From the NCBI GenBank assembly GCA_024220505.1, contig JAKZZE010000017.1, positions 558,001 through 622,000 of the forward strand: a stretch of 64,000 nt of DNA, read 5' to 3'. This DNA is from Rhizopus arrhizus (lineage: Eukaryota; Mucoromycota; Mucoromycetes; Mucorales; Rhizopodaceae). Made by a program: the position numbers and the translations under genes. Shown here piece by piece: positions 11,625 through 22,600 of this stretch. Numbering within the stretch: position 1 is the first letter of the stretch; every line of letters begins with the position of its first letter. Under the pieces are notes generated by a model. The model was not told where the DNA came from and made no database searches. It was given only the letters and a program-made list of their open reading frames with translations.

Positions 11625-12417
11625 ATGATACCTTCTTATAAAAGACAAGCAAGTTTTAATGCCACATCACCACCACCTATGAAGAAATCGCCTTTTTCGC
11701 CAGACACTAGTCCAACACCACCACCACCTACGTTTGGTCGACCAATGACAACAGCAGCAGCAGCAGCAGCAGCTATTAAAAAAAGCAGCATGCCTCACCG
11801 ACGTCAAAGCAGTAGTAGCAGTACTGTACCTTCACGCCAAGGTTCAGTAGAGACAGAAAGAGAAGAAAGTGTACCCAGGGAAGAAGAAAAGCAACCACAG
11901 AAAGATACAACCATTGATGCTGAAGCAGAAGACGATGAAAAGGAGGAAGTTGTGGTCGATATGGATACTCACATGCAAGCACAGATGGAAAAGACTAAAG
12001 AGGATATGAAAGTATTGCTGGAAAATTTCTCGCCTGAACAGCTTCAACGCTATGAAGCTTATAGAAGATCAGCACTAAACCGTACTAATGTGAAAAGAGT
12101 AAGATCTGTGTAATGCATCGAATCTTGTATCTTAACTTTACTATAGTTGGTGAGTCAAGTATTAAATCAGCAATGCTCGCAAACTATGGCTTTTGTCGTA
12201 GCAGGTTTTTCAAAGGTTTATGTTGGTGAAATAATTGAAAAAGGTTTTAGTTAGACAAGGCATTTTTATAATAGAGACTAAAACAGCTTTTTAAATAGCA
12301 AGAGAAATAATGGAAGAGTGGAATGATACGGGATCTATTCGACCAGAACATTTAAGAGAAGCTCATAGAAGATATAAAAAAAACATGAACTTTGCAACTT
12401 TAGGAAAGAAATTTTGA
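11625..12417 (+). CDS. TAF11: TFIID subunit 11 (TAF11/hTAFII28 histone fold)
   Basis: Exons 11625-12098, 12147-12243, 12299-12417 give 229 residues. The N-terminal half is low complexity (Pro, an Ala run, Ser, Glu). The C-terminal half is the TAFII28 histone fold: LLENFSPEQLQRYEAYRRSA, LVSQVLNQQCSQTMAFVVAG, FSKVYVGEIIEKAREIMEEW and GSIRPEHLREAHRRYKKN. TAF11 pairs with TAF13 in TFIID and acts in RNA polymerase II pre-initiation complex assembly. Both introns fall inside the histone fold and have canonical ends. A T-rich leader precedes the ATG. Confidence 0.93.
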
Positions 12418-12752
12418 TGTGCATAAAAGAACAGTTGCCAAAAAAAAAATCATTATTTAGCATCTCTTTTTTTATTTTTTATTTTTCTTTATAAATCATT
12501 TTTAATAAAAAAGAGGAAATAATGTAATCCATTGATAAGATAAAATTTATCTAATGAGTCTTTAATTTAATCAATATTACATTAATATTGTTGATTTAGA
12601 TTCAATGTTTAAAACGAGTAGTAAAGTGAAAAAAAGAAAGAAAACAGATAGGAATCGAGTTTAAGTTATTGACAGCGATAGCTGAGTATGAATAATACTA
12701 ATAAAAATGTTTTGCATGCCATGGTTTCATTATACAATCAGTGCAGGTGGAA
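12418..12752. other. Intergenic spacer, no gene seen
   Basis: AT-rich DNA after TAF11. It holds the gene's 3' end and host flank up to the left target duplication of the LINE-like insertion; no open frame of interest. Confidence 0.5.
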
Positions 12753-12767
12753 AAACGGTAGAATTAC
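12753..12767. repeat. Left target-site duplication of LINE-like insertion
   Basis: The 15 bases aaacggtagaattac recur exactly at 13829-13843, at the other end of the insertion. That is the size expected for a non-LTR retrotransposon. Confidence 0.7.
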
Positions 12768-12865
12768 GACTAAAACAAGTTTTATTTATTTATTAAACCC
12801 AAGTGGGCATGCAGTATTTTTATACTAATTTTTCCCGGGTCAGTTCAAAGAGTGAAAGAAGTATC

Positions 12866-12896
12866 TAAAAAACCCTCTGGGATTGAGGGTAAAAAA
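12866..12896 (-). other. 3'-tail stem-loop of retroelement
   Basis: On the minus strand, T6-ACCCTC-loop-GAGGGT-T6. The same architecture, with a covarying base pair, occurs at 38230-38260. Possibly the RNA structure recognised by a LINE reverse transcriptase. Confidence 0.45.
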
Positions 12897-13021
12897 GTTA
12901 TAGTTTGAAGAAAGGGGACAGAGAAATGGATCTCAGAAAGAGAGGCTACTGAGAAAACAGTAAGTAGAGCTCATGTATTTTTGAAGGGAAAGAGCTCAGG
13001 AAAGTCGCCACGATCCATATA

Positions 13022-13750
13022 TCATTTGTTAGCGAAGAAATTAGCTACAGCCCGCTTGATAGGGCCTCTAAGGTGATCGAGAGCACGAAGGATATGACAC
13101 AGAAACAGGCCACGTGCGGCGCACGCCCTGTCCGCTTCGTCCCAGTCGTCGTATTTAGGATCACGAAGGTTCGAGGGGTCTAAAGGATCATAATCATCTT
13201 GAACAGGGATTTCAAATTTCTTTCATAGCGAACGGAGCTCAGTTTCGTAATCATTATGAATTAGGAGGGCAACAAGGTCGCGGTCAGAGTAATGAATGTT
13301 GAGGATACGCCTGATGTTAATATTCAGTTGTCGCAGACGAGAGCGTATTTGACCTATAGGAAGGCGGCGGCGTATAGGCAGGTATAGGAACTTGTAGCCA
13401 TGGTTGGTCGAGCGAACACTGAAGGTGCCAGCAGCAGCCATTTGACTAGGAAGGAGCGTGGAAGCTTTAAGCTTGGCAGCTTTCTGAGGAGGAGAAGAAC
13501 CTAAATCGGAAGGCGGAGGGCGTTTCTGAGGAGATTTGGGTTGCGATGAGGTTTCGGATGCCAGTGAGGGAGACGTAAGTGGAGGAGATACCGGTGGACA
13601 GGAGACTAAAGTGGGAGTGGGTTTCTTAGAAGCAACGGCGATGGATGCATGAGCTAATCGCTCAAGGAGGGAAGCGTTTTGTTGCTTGAGTCGGGTGATT
13701 TCAGCCTTAGATGCAGCGAGTTCTGCTTGTAGCTACTTTACAGTTGGCAT
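13022..13750 (-). pseudogene. ORF1/gag-like protein of a LINE-like element, two in-frame stops
   Basis: One frame runs from ATG 13750 to TGA 13022 with two internal stops: TAG at 13733-13735 and TGA at 13223-13225. The reading begins with a short coiled coil (ELAASKAEITRLKQQNASLL), then a Pro/Ser-rich linker, then a conserved-looking C-terminal part (RSRLRQLNINIRRILNIHYS, DWDEADRACAARGLFLCHIL). The order coiled coil, linker, globular domain fits LINE ORF1 proteins; there is no zinc knuckle or RT. Confidence 0.55.
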
Positions 13751-13828
13751 GGATCAAGTCTGTTGTTGTGGATAGTTTTCCAAATAAGGCAAGAATCTAT
13801 GGAAAGTGATGGAAAGCGGAAAAAGAGC

Positions 13829-13843
13829 AAACGGTAGAATTAC
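13829..13843. repeat. Right target-site duplication, touching the Fanzor element
   Basis: Exact copy of 12753-12767. Its last base coincides with the first base of the mariner-type inverted repeat, so the two insertions are directly adjacent. Confidence 0.65.
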
Positions 13844-13920
13844 AGTACAAGAAACTAGGTTGGGCCAATGAAAAAAAAATTTGGTCAATTTAAAATTGAA
13901 TTGGGACACGGTTGCCAAAA
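13843..13920 (+). repeat. Left terminal inverted repeat
   Basis: Inverted match to 17216-17294, from the terminal CAGT through GGTTGGGCCAATG, an A9 run, a near-palindrome around TTTAAA and GGGACACGGTTGCC. Confidence 0.88.
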
Positions 13921-13969
13921 TGGGACACCAATGCGAAAATGGGACACAGATGGGAAAATGGGACAAAGG
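13903..13969 (+). repeat. Four 19-base iterons at the left end
   Basis: Units start at 13903, 13922, 13941 and 13960, each beginning GGGACA and the first three ending AAAAT; the fourth is partial. Three of them lie inside the inverted repeat, so only the left end has the array. Probably binding sites for a transposase or other protein. Confidence 0.75.
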
Positions 13970-14458
13970 AGAGACAGAATGTTAGTTTTTTTTTTTTGGA
14001 CAAATAACAATTGATTTTAAAATGTTTAACTCACCTTTTTTTGGAAAAAGCGAAAATGGAAATCGGACAAAGCAGTAATTTCTGAAACCATTGCTTAAGT
14101 TATGAATATTCATCTTCAAAATGGACAGATTTACTTAGCCCCCACTGTGTATATTACAAAATATGAGGTGGAATAAATTTTATGCAAAATGCTTATTATC
14201 TTATAACATTACATAAGCCGTATAGCCAATTACACTACCTGCCAGTCTATTAATTAAATAGTCAAGAAAAGCATATGGCTAGTAATTACGCTGGATCGCC
14301 ACAAGCTATAGTTTTGAGATGCTCCAAAGCAATTAATCAGTTTTGCTACTGTTATATATCAAAAAATTTTCATTGGTCATTAAGGATTTCAATAGAAAGT
14401 AACAGAGCTTGAGCAAATCTATAAACATTTATTTTCTTTCTGAAGCTTATAATAGATA

Positions 14459-17132
14459 ATGAAGCGAAGATATAACAATGATCCCGCGAAGAGCTCGTTA
14501 ATAAAAAGAAAGATTTTAAAGAGTAAGTACCAAAATAACACATTGCGAGGTATCATGTTCCTTACTTTTTTTTAAGAAGTCAATTCTGATAATATATCAG
14601 TTACATCTGCTCTGACCACTTCAGTTGCTTCTGGTTCACAGGCTTCTACTTCACAGGCTCCTAATGCTCTTCCTCCTACCTCCAAAAAGATACAGAAGAA
14701 AATAGATAAACAACTTGCTTTGCAGGACTTTAGAATGAAAACAAAAAGCAATACAGAAAAGACATGTCCTTCTTGCGGATTGAATACTCACTCAAGATCA
14801 TCATCCAACCTTTGCCCAAAAAAGAAGCAAAAGGAGCCATTTCATAATCCTGATGAGAAAAAGGAAACTTTTGTAATCAAATCCTCCTTAAAAAATATAT
14901 GTACAGACACAAGGGTTTATGAAAAGATTGCTTCAGTAGTGGCCTACACAACCAAAGCGATCCACGTAGGCTCACTATTTATGAACTATATTTTTTTGAA
15001 GCTTTTAAACAAAGGGGAACAAGTGCCAATTATTGATCATACCCTTGTCTATTCTATCTTCACTGTTGTAACTGGCAATGGCAAAAAAGTCCCTAAATAC
15101 TGTCAAGATTACTTTGTTGAATTTTGCAACGAATGCCAAGTCAATGAAACAATACTGCAATCCCTCAAGAGTATTGGATATTCGTCTGTTCTGTCTATTA
15201 TGTGTAAACAATACGATGTGCTCATACGCAACCATGTATGTGAAAACCATGAAAGGAGAACAACCCGCTTTTTTCTGGAAGCTTTTTCAGATATGTCTTC
15301 TCCCTTCCATTGCAAAGGATTATCAGTTGCCCAAAGAAAAGCACTCTCTCACTATGTTTACACATTAAAGCAGAAACAGCAATCAATATGGCCCTCATCT
15401 TTAGAAAGAAATCAATGTTTAGAAGAAACCATAGAGAAGATGAATGCATTATGGAGTCGATATCAGACAATGAACTGCGATGCGGAATACCTGTACTCCA
15501 AACCTCATGAATTCTTCAAATGGTTTTTTTATCTTCAGCAAAAGATAAATGAGAAGGTGTATATTATGGAAGAAAAACCAGCCACCTTTGCCTCCAAGTC
15601 CTACATTTATAGGAAGTTAAAAGAACTCACGTTTACTTCAATACTTAATAGACGAAGCTTCAAGTCTTTACAGGAACAAGTACTGCAAAGCATTAATTCA
15701 AAAATACCACTAGTGCTTGGGAAAAAATTAGAGAAGCTTGAGCCCCATTTACCTGCTCTTTTGAAATTTATTACAAGTATCCAGTCTAGAATTGAAGATG
15801 GAACATTCACGCCTGCTAAATACACGGATCGGCGAGGCTATCGCTTTTTTTCCATCTTACCTGTATACTCATTTGCGATGAAGTCAATACAAATAGATGC
15901 TCAAGCTTTCTGGCGACTGTTGAAGCAATCTGGTATTGAAAATATCCCAAAAGGTGTTAAAGATAAATCGGCTCTCTCGGACTTCTACTATAGGCTTTTT
16001 AACTTTTCCAAAATGGGATTTCGAACTCTAAAAAGCCTTTCAGAGGGGAAAAAACAGTTCCAGTAAGTTAGCTTAGTTGAATTGAAAAATAAGAACCTTA
16101 ATTTAATCAAGTTATACATAGAAACGTTATATATACCGATGGGTATTCGATTTCTTTCCTTTTTTCTAGAGTGAGGAAGAAAAAACAAATAGGTACTCTA
16201 CTAGGAAAACAGCCTGAGGACTTCCTCGAAGATATTGAAAATGGCTGTGAAATTTGGGGAGTAGATCCTGGTGTTGCCACACTTGTAACTGCCGTCGATA
16301 CATCCGGAAGGCAAAGGACTACAAGCTTGGACGAGTACTATCATCTGTGTGGCTATAATGATGCGAATTCTATACGAAAAAAGCACCAAGAACAACACAA
16401 GGCTCAGTTTTTGAAAATTTCTAATTTAAGCTCGTTGAAGACATCCAATATGGCAGAATTTTTAAAAGCTTGCAAAGAAAGACTAAGTTTATATGACGAT
16501 ATTACAAGTTACTACAATGAAAAACCTTGGTAAATAAAAACATGATTTTTTTTTTTTACTTGTTTACTTGAGCAACATGCAAAAATCTGTGTAGGTCGTC
16601 AAAGCTGAAGTTCGAATGATACATTAGAAAACAAAAAGGTGTTCATGAGATCTGTAAGCGCTTCATCCACGGTAGTGCCAAATACGATAAAAAAGCAACT
16701 ACAGGCGTAAGAACATCTACCAAGAAAGAGAATAGATACTATCCTTCTGCTCCCATTGATCACGAAAAAAGATTCAAGAAAACCATCATTGCTTTTGGTG
16801 ATGGTATGTTTGGTTCCAGCCTCCGTGGAAATAAATCTGCTCCTGTGCGGATGATTAAGAAGGCTTTGAAAAAATATTGTGGAAAGCAGCTTGATATTTG
16901 CATGGTGGATGAATATTTAACAAGCCAAATCTGCAACAAATGCAAGACTAGAAATGTAGACAATGTTGTAACAGCCAAATCAAAACGAAGAGTACATACG
17001 GTATTGCAGTGTAAGCAAAACAATTGCAATATCATATGGAATCGTGATATCATGGCTGCTCATAACATACTAGATATATTTTTATTTGCTGCAAAAAACA
17101 AAAATCAGCGTCTTGATGCCTTTGTGCGTTAG
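14459..17132 (+). pseudogene. Fanzor (eukaryotic TnpB-like RNA-guided nuclease), one nonsense codon
   Basis: Exons 14459-14522, 14577-16062, 16170-16529, 16595-17132 would code 815 residues. A basic Ser/Thr-rich start is followed by a zinc motif (CPSCGLNTHSRSSS, then C). After a long helical region come the RuvC-like nuclease parts: WGVDPGVATLVTAV with Asp549 (RuvC-I), FGDGMFG where TnpB has RuvC-II, Glu743 in VDEYLTSQICNKC (the shifted Glu typical of Fanzors), a zinc ribbon C750/C753/C776/C781, and Asp788 in NRDIMAAHNI (RuvC-III). The TGA at 16617-16619 lies in frame right after the third intron where FE-R-YIRKQK is expected (CGA to TGA). Translation would stop at residue 644, before RuvC-II/III. 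No alternative acceptor avoids it. Either a dying copy or a base-call error; all else is intact. Confidence 0.85.
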
Positions 17133-17294
17133 TTAGATCCCAGTGGCCAGCTTTCCGTGTGATTGATATGACTCTCTCATACTTCTGTACAGTGTAAGTT
17201 GGACAAGTTTTTTTTTTTTGGCAACCGTGTCCCAATTCAATTTTAAATTGACCAAAATTTTTTTTTCATTGGCCCAACCTAGTTTCTTTAACTG
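17133..17294 (+). ncRNA. Candidate guide (omega-like) RNA region at Fanzor 3' end
   Basis: The 162 bases from the stop codon to the element end comprise an 80-base unique part, a T run (17208-17219) and the right inverted repeat. In TnpB and Fanzor systems the guide RNA scaffold overlaps the 3' end of the gene and the element boundary, with the guide coming from flanking DNA. Placement here is by position only; no structure was computed. Confidence 0.3.
17216..17294 (-). repeat. Right terminal inverted repeat
   Basis: Inverted match to 13843-13920; ends CTTTAACTG followed by TA at 17295-17296. Confidence 0.88.
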
Positions 17295-17308
17295 TATTGC
17301 TCATTATA

Positions 17309-18338
17309 ATGTCAAATCATAACGAAAAATATGATCTTTATGAACAAACTAGATCACCATCCCCTATGCCACAGTATGATGATAAACAAGAATACTCACC
17401 AGATCAATATCCTATGAACAATGTGCCCGCTTATTTACCTCCATCCTATCCATCCTGTCCATCCTACGATCAATTTCATGATCCTACTAATTCAAGTCCA
17501 TATATGAGCGGCCCATGCAACAACCCACAATATGATCATGCTGAAACCCCTTTCTTGAATCCAAATCCTATGCTTTCACATAATCCTCATGATGTAGAAA
17601 GGATTATTGTAATTGAAAAGAAAAAACGTTCTTGTGTAGATAGGATGTGTTGTGGATGTTTGACCTGCTGTCCTAAATGGATAAGATGGTTTGCCTGTAC
17701 TATATTCATTCTTAATGTCATAATCGCTATCATCATTGGTATTATCGTTGGCTTATTTAAAGTGCCTACTATTCAAGTCATTGGCTGTACAGAACAACCT
17801 GTTGCCACATACGTCAATAATATATTGAGTGTCTCTTGTAAGTTAGGATTATCAATTGATAATACTAACTTTGAGCCTTTGGGCATTGAAAAGATTGAAG
17901 CAGATGTAAGTTGTAATGAATGATTGACAGTTTTGCACCAACAATCTTAGCATCGTAGATATACTACCCTTCACCTTATAATGTCAGAATAGGCTATGGT
18001 CAAGTGTATGATATCGATGTTAATCAACATGAAATTAAGAATGTCACTTTTCCATTTTCGATTGTTATTGATTCTAATAGTTCAACTCAAAAAAATGTAT
18101 TGACAGATCTTGTTAACAAGTGTGGATCAAATACAAATACAAATCAAAATATCGAGTTTGATTATCATATTCATCCCACTTTTAGATTCTTTAATACACC
18201 TGTCACTCCAAATGTAACAAAAACGTTAAGTATACCTTGTCCTTTGCAGGTAAGAGATGTTAGCTATCATGATACGCCTTTTACTTATGTCTGTATTAGG
18301 GTAAAAATTTGACTTCTCTTCTTGGATCTAATACTTAG
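17309..18338 (+). CDS. LEA2/NDR1-like single-pass membrane protein
   Basis: Exons 17309-17905, 17959-18249, 18300-18338 give 308 residues. The N-terminal 125 residues are Pro/Tyr/Asn-rich and cytosolic in type; a Cys-rich patch (CVDRMCCGCLTCCPKW) sits just before one membrane helix at 127-150. The C-terminal part is a beta-rich extracytosolic domain resembling the LEA2/NDR1-HIN1 fold (NVRIGYGQVYDIDVNQHEIK, later TKTLSIPCPLQ). The third exon was chosen because its 50-base intron has canonical ends and gives the ending GKNLTSLLGSNT; reading through instead gives a longer ending VRDVSYHDTPFTYVCI. Such proteins are common in fungi, possibly working at vacuole or ER membranes; no function is proven. 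A transposon ends 14 bases upstream of the ATG. Confidence 0.72.
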
Positions 18339-19494
18339 GCTATTACATACTTTTGCTATATTTGACCTTACATGAATATGTTCATATAACTATTATATAA
18401 AAAATCTTTAAAACAACAGTTATAAACTGACTTGTGATTTTAAATCAAAGTAAATATTTCATGATTAAATATATTTCTTAGAATCGTATTATATAGCAGG
18501 ATGTTCGGTGTAGATAAATTAAATTAAAAAAGAAGTTAGGCTTATGTATGGTTTGACTTATTTTAAGCTCACATAAATCATTTTCTTTTTGCTTAAATGC
18601 AAATTTTGATCAATAAAAACATTAACAACTCCCCCCCTCCCACAAAAGCATTCGTCTTTTGTAATGTATTTATGCTTTCAGTTGGTAAATGTAGAAACTT
18701 ATAACAATACACACATGTATCTTTCAGAAAATCCCAGATTACAGCTATGAAAATTGTAGCATTGAATTGCGAAACCCCATTTAGTCATCCGGTGTTAGTT
18801 TTCATTTTAAAGGAACGAAAGATAAATTGAATCAGAATGATTGAGGTTACTAAATAGAAACCTACTAGTTTATGGTGCTTGGATATCGCTTGTCTCTAAG
18901 TTGACATATAGAGATGAGCAGTTTCTTTCTTTTAAGGCTTCTTAGATATCCTACATTGCTTTAGCTAAAAGGCTTGCCCAGTCCATGTACCAGCTGCTAT
19001 ATTGCTAATGGAGCAGACAGATAAAGGCAAGGCCAGCTGAAACAACAGTAGTGTTTTGCTCCATTTAAGCCAATGATGTAAAGCTAACTCTCGCAATGTA
19101 GATAATCTTTATTAATTGAACAAGTCAGACATATATGTAGCAAGAGTATGGGCTTTGCTTTATAATATTTACTTGTCATTGCACTTATTTTATAAGTTCT
19201 ATCTCTATTGATCATTACCACTACGATATTATTCCAAAGCAATCATTTTATAAGCTTATTGTTATAGACATAGCAAATACAACGAGCGATATTCCTAAAA
19301 TTAACGCTTAATATGGTGCACTGTTGAGTTATCATTCAATTGTTTCTAACGGAGTCTGTTACACTTTAATAATTTTATTGGGCAGTTTCTAACTGGTGAC
19401 TTTGATCTGTGACCAACCATTTTCTTAAAGATAGCCCTTCTGCCTTTTTTTTTTTTTTTTTTTTCTTGCATTTTTTTTTTCACTATTATTTTTT
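18339..19494. other. Intergenic spacer, no gene seen
   Basis: AT-rich, no open frame of note. It ends in two T-runs (about 19447-19480) directly before the start codon of the next gene. Confidence 0.55.
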
Positions 19495-19612
19495 ATGGCT
19501 GATCAAACTGCATACAATGATATAAGCCATAGATACCCTTTAATTGCTCCAAATGGTGATAATACGAATAATTTATTAAAAAGGCAAAAAAATAAAAGAG
19601 CTTGGTGTGTTT

Positions 19613-19647
<35 letters not shown>

Positions 19648-22600
19648 AAAGCTAACATTATCATCAGTGATTTGTGTAGATCAAAAAAAACAAGATGTGA
19701 AACTATTGAAGGCTCTAAATCTTGTAGAAATTGTATATTAGTAAAGGAAGGGTGCACTTTTAATCGGTCGTAAGTTTAAATTAAATTCTACTTACACAAC
19801 AACTTCATTAAAGTTACACATTCAAAAAGCATTAGAAAGCGAGGACCACGAAAAGAGTACTCAAACATAGATACAAACCAAAGCATTACAAAATAACTAA
19901 TTGTATATAAGGCATATAGTTTCTTTAGAAGATAATTTAAAGCGAATTGAAGATCTATTGGCAAAAATAGCAAATGATAAACAGGAAAATTTTGACAGTG
20001 GCAATAAAAGCTCACAGGAAAATACTTCAGAACATCGACCAAACACTCAGGAGAAACAAGACAAAAGAAACACAGCAAAAAAAAAGCCAAACAATGCTTA
20101 CACAGTTAATACAATCTATCATACACATAAAGAAAAAAAATACTTTCAGAGTATTTTCAACAGATTTTTTCATCCTGCAGGCATACAAATGCAAATAAGA
20201 GAAAATTCACAAATTTTGCATGTAAGAAAAGCAGAAACAATTGATCTAGACACAAATATAGATGCTGTTCAGGATGCCATCGTGGCTGGGCTTATTGATC
20301 CTGATGAGCCTATCAACGGTATAGAAGATTGGATTTGGAAAATAGCTGGCATTGATAAAGACTTGAGCGATAGATTGTTAAAAGTGTAAGAAACTTCACA
20401 TTGCATTTTATTGTTTTTTTTTTTTAATACTTTTTATAGATACTTTACTTGTATACATCCTTCTACACCAGTCGTTAATAAAACTACCTTTCTACAAGAG
20501 TATCGCAGGATTCGACCTCAACTTCCTTTTGGATCCTTATTATTGGCGATGTACCTTGCAGCACTAAAGTATATTGCAGTGTTTCAAAGATTTGGTGATG
20601 CAGACAGCTTGAACAATAATGAGCCCTGGAAAATACCTGATAATTTAACAGAGGAACTTCACGATAGATTTTTCGCATATCAGAAATTTAGGTATATACC
20701 TACTTTATCTATAGTACAGGCAAGTATAATCGCACAAATACAGCCATTCGGTTTTGATAGATGGACAGCAGGCTGGATTTTGAGTTTCAGTGTAAGTAAT
20801 TTGAATATATAAAAATACAAAGGCTTAAAACTTATCCATCATTTTGCATAGTCTGTCAGGAAGGTAATTTCTTTTGTTTGATATCTTTATATTCAACTTA
20901 AATTTATTACAGTGCCAAGATTTAGGTTATCACAGATTTAACGAAAAGTTAGATATCTCTCAAGAAGAAAAGGAAACAAGGCGCAGAACATGGTGGTATG
21001 CGTACGTGCAGGATTGCTGGTATTCTGCTGAGACAGGCCGACCTTTGACTCTATTTGATGAGGTAAAAAAGACAGGATGAATGGTCCTATTATCAAAATA
21101 AACAGGGTATCAATATATTAGGATTGTGATGAGATATATCCATCAGAAGATGCCAGTTGGGATGAAGTAATGGATATAATGACTGAAACTGATCAGCATC
21201 TACCTCGATTTCCTTCTTTGGATGAAGAGTCAGCAAAAAAACGCAAATCAAAGACGTTGCCTCTCTATCAGCCATTTATCCAAATGATTAAACTATCAAG
21301 AATCCTAGCTATGATTTTGCAAAACCTATATACCCCTCAAGCAAAAAAATATTGCGCTGAACATGGTAGTGATGCTATTGTTGGATACTTAGATACCGAG
21401 TTATCTAATTGGAGAGCCGCTCTTCCTCCTCTATTAGATATTTCATCTGTCGATAAGATGAATACAGACAGTGTAAAGCACGATGCTTTTCTTGCTATGC
21501 CAGGTATTTCATTAAAAAGAAAGCCTCCTATCATTTTTAAAAACTAAATCGTTAAAATATATACAGGGCTCATTTCTATTTCTTACTATACTTTACTGAT
21601 ACTGTTGCATCGTCCTTTTATTAGACAAGGCACATATAACGATAAATCAAAGCTTTCGTCACAGACTTCCTTAGCTATCTGTACTAGTGCAGCAAATAGG
21701 GTTATTGAGATAGCAGACCATATGAATTATCGTGATTTTTCGTGGGGATATTCACTTTACTCTATTATAACTGCTACTTTGATCCATATATTTAATGCAC
21801 GAAGCCCAGACAAAACAGTATCACAGACAGCTAAATCAAAACTTATTCGAGCCCTTGCTGTCATTGACAAATTGAATCTACTTTGGCCTGGAAAAGATGG
21901 GCTAGAAAACCTTTTAAGAAAAAGGATCTTGAACAGCAGACTATCTGCGGAAGATCTAGAATTTGCTAAACAGTTAAAATCTCAACAACAGGTCAAAAAT
22001 TCATTACAAAATACAATACCAGGAATAATAAACAAACATAATCATGAAAGCGTTTCAACTACGAATGGACCTGATCAAACGCTAGAAAATCATCGACTTC
22101 CTGAAAAGAAAGCTGAAGAATATGAATCTACAACATTCACAAAGGATTATAATTGGCTGGATCAACTCTATCTTCCTTCTCAACCAGCTCCAAATGAAAA
22201 TAATTATTTTATGCCAAACAGCGTAATAGGAAATAATGATATGCAGCAGCATTTGATTGATGTGAATGATTTATACTCAATCAGGCAATTTGGATTTAAC
22301 ACAACCAGTTACAACCCAACATTCCATCAAACACAACCCATGCCTGGTTTCAATAATGTAAACATGCAAGTTCCCTTGGATATGACGCCTAATGTACAAA
22401 ATGTATTAAGCTTCGATCAAGGCGCAGAGCTTCCCTTATTCAGCTCCAATATGCCCTTTCCTTATGTACCTTCTTTTGGTGATCAAAGCATTGTATTCAA
22501 TTCAAATACAGAAGCAGCTACCAATCGTCTTAACTTAGGCGCCATTCCTGGTGGGAATATATCTATTGATCCCCTACTATTTCAAAATTCTGAATGTATA

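Larger units (their letters stand above)
12768..13828 (-). mobile_element. Non-autonomous LINE-like element with ORF1 only
   Basis: About 1.06 kb between two exact 15-base direct repeats. On the minus strand it holds a broken ORF1-like gene, then a 3' region with a short stem-loop flanked by T runs (12866-12896). No reverse transcriptase is present. Its 3' region resembles that at 38190-38300, so the family is dispersed. Confidence 0.6.
13843..17294 (+). mobile_element. Tc1/mariner-type element carrying a Fanzor nuclease gene, 3.45 kb
   Basis: Both ends begin CAGTnnAAGAAACTAGG and each is flanked by TA (13841-13842 and 17295-17296), the Tc1/mariner target duplication. The inverted repeats are about 78 bases and differ by a few bases. 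The left end also carries four 19-base iterons. The only gene inside is a Fanzor; no DDE/D transposase frame exists, so movement would need a transposase supplied elsewhere. Fanzor1 genes as cargo of mariner and other eukaryotic transposons is established knowledge; the assignment here rests on the nuclease motifs and the element ends. Confidence 0.85.

Noticed and set aside
13754..13966. 70-codon minus-strand frame over the iterons
   Set aside because: It is a translation of the 19-base repeats and inverted repeat, giving a periodic peptide; no independent coding signal.
13903..13969. Possible CRISPR-like array
   Set aside because: Units are contiguous with no spacers, and this is a eukaryotic transposon end; iterons explain it.
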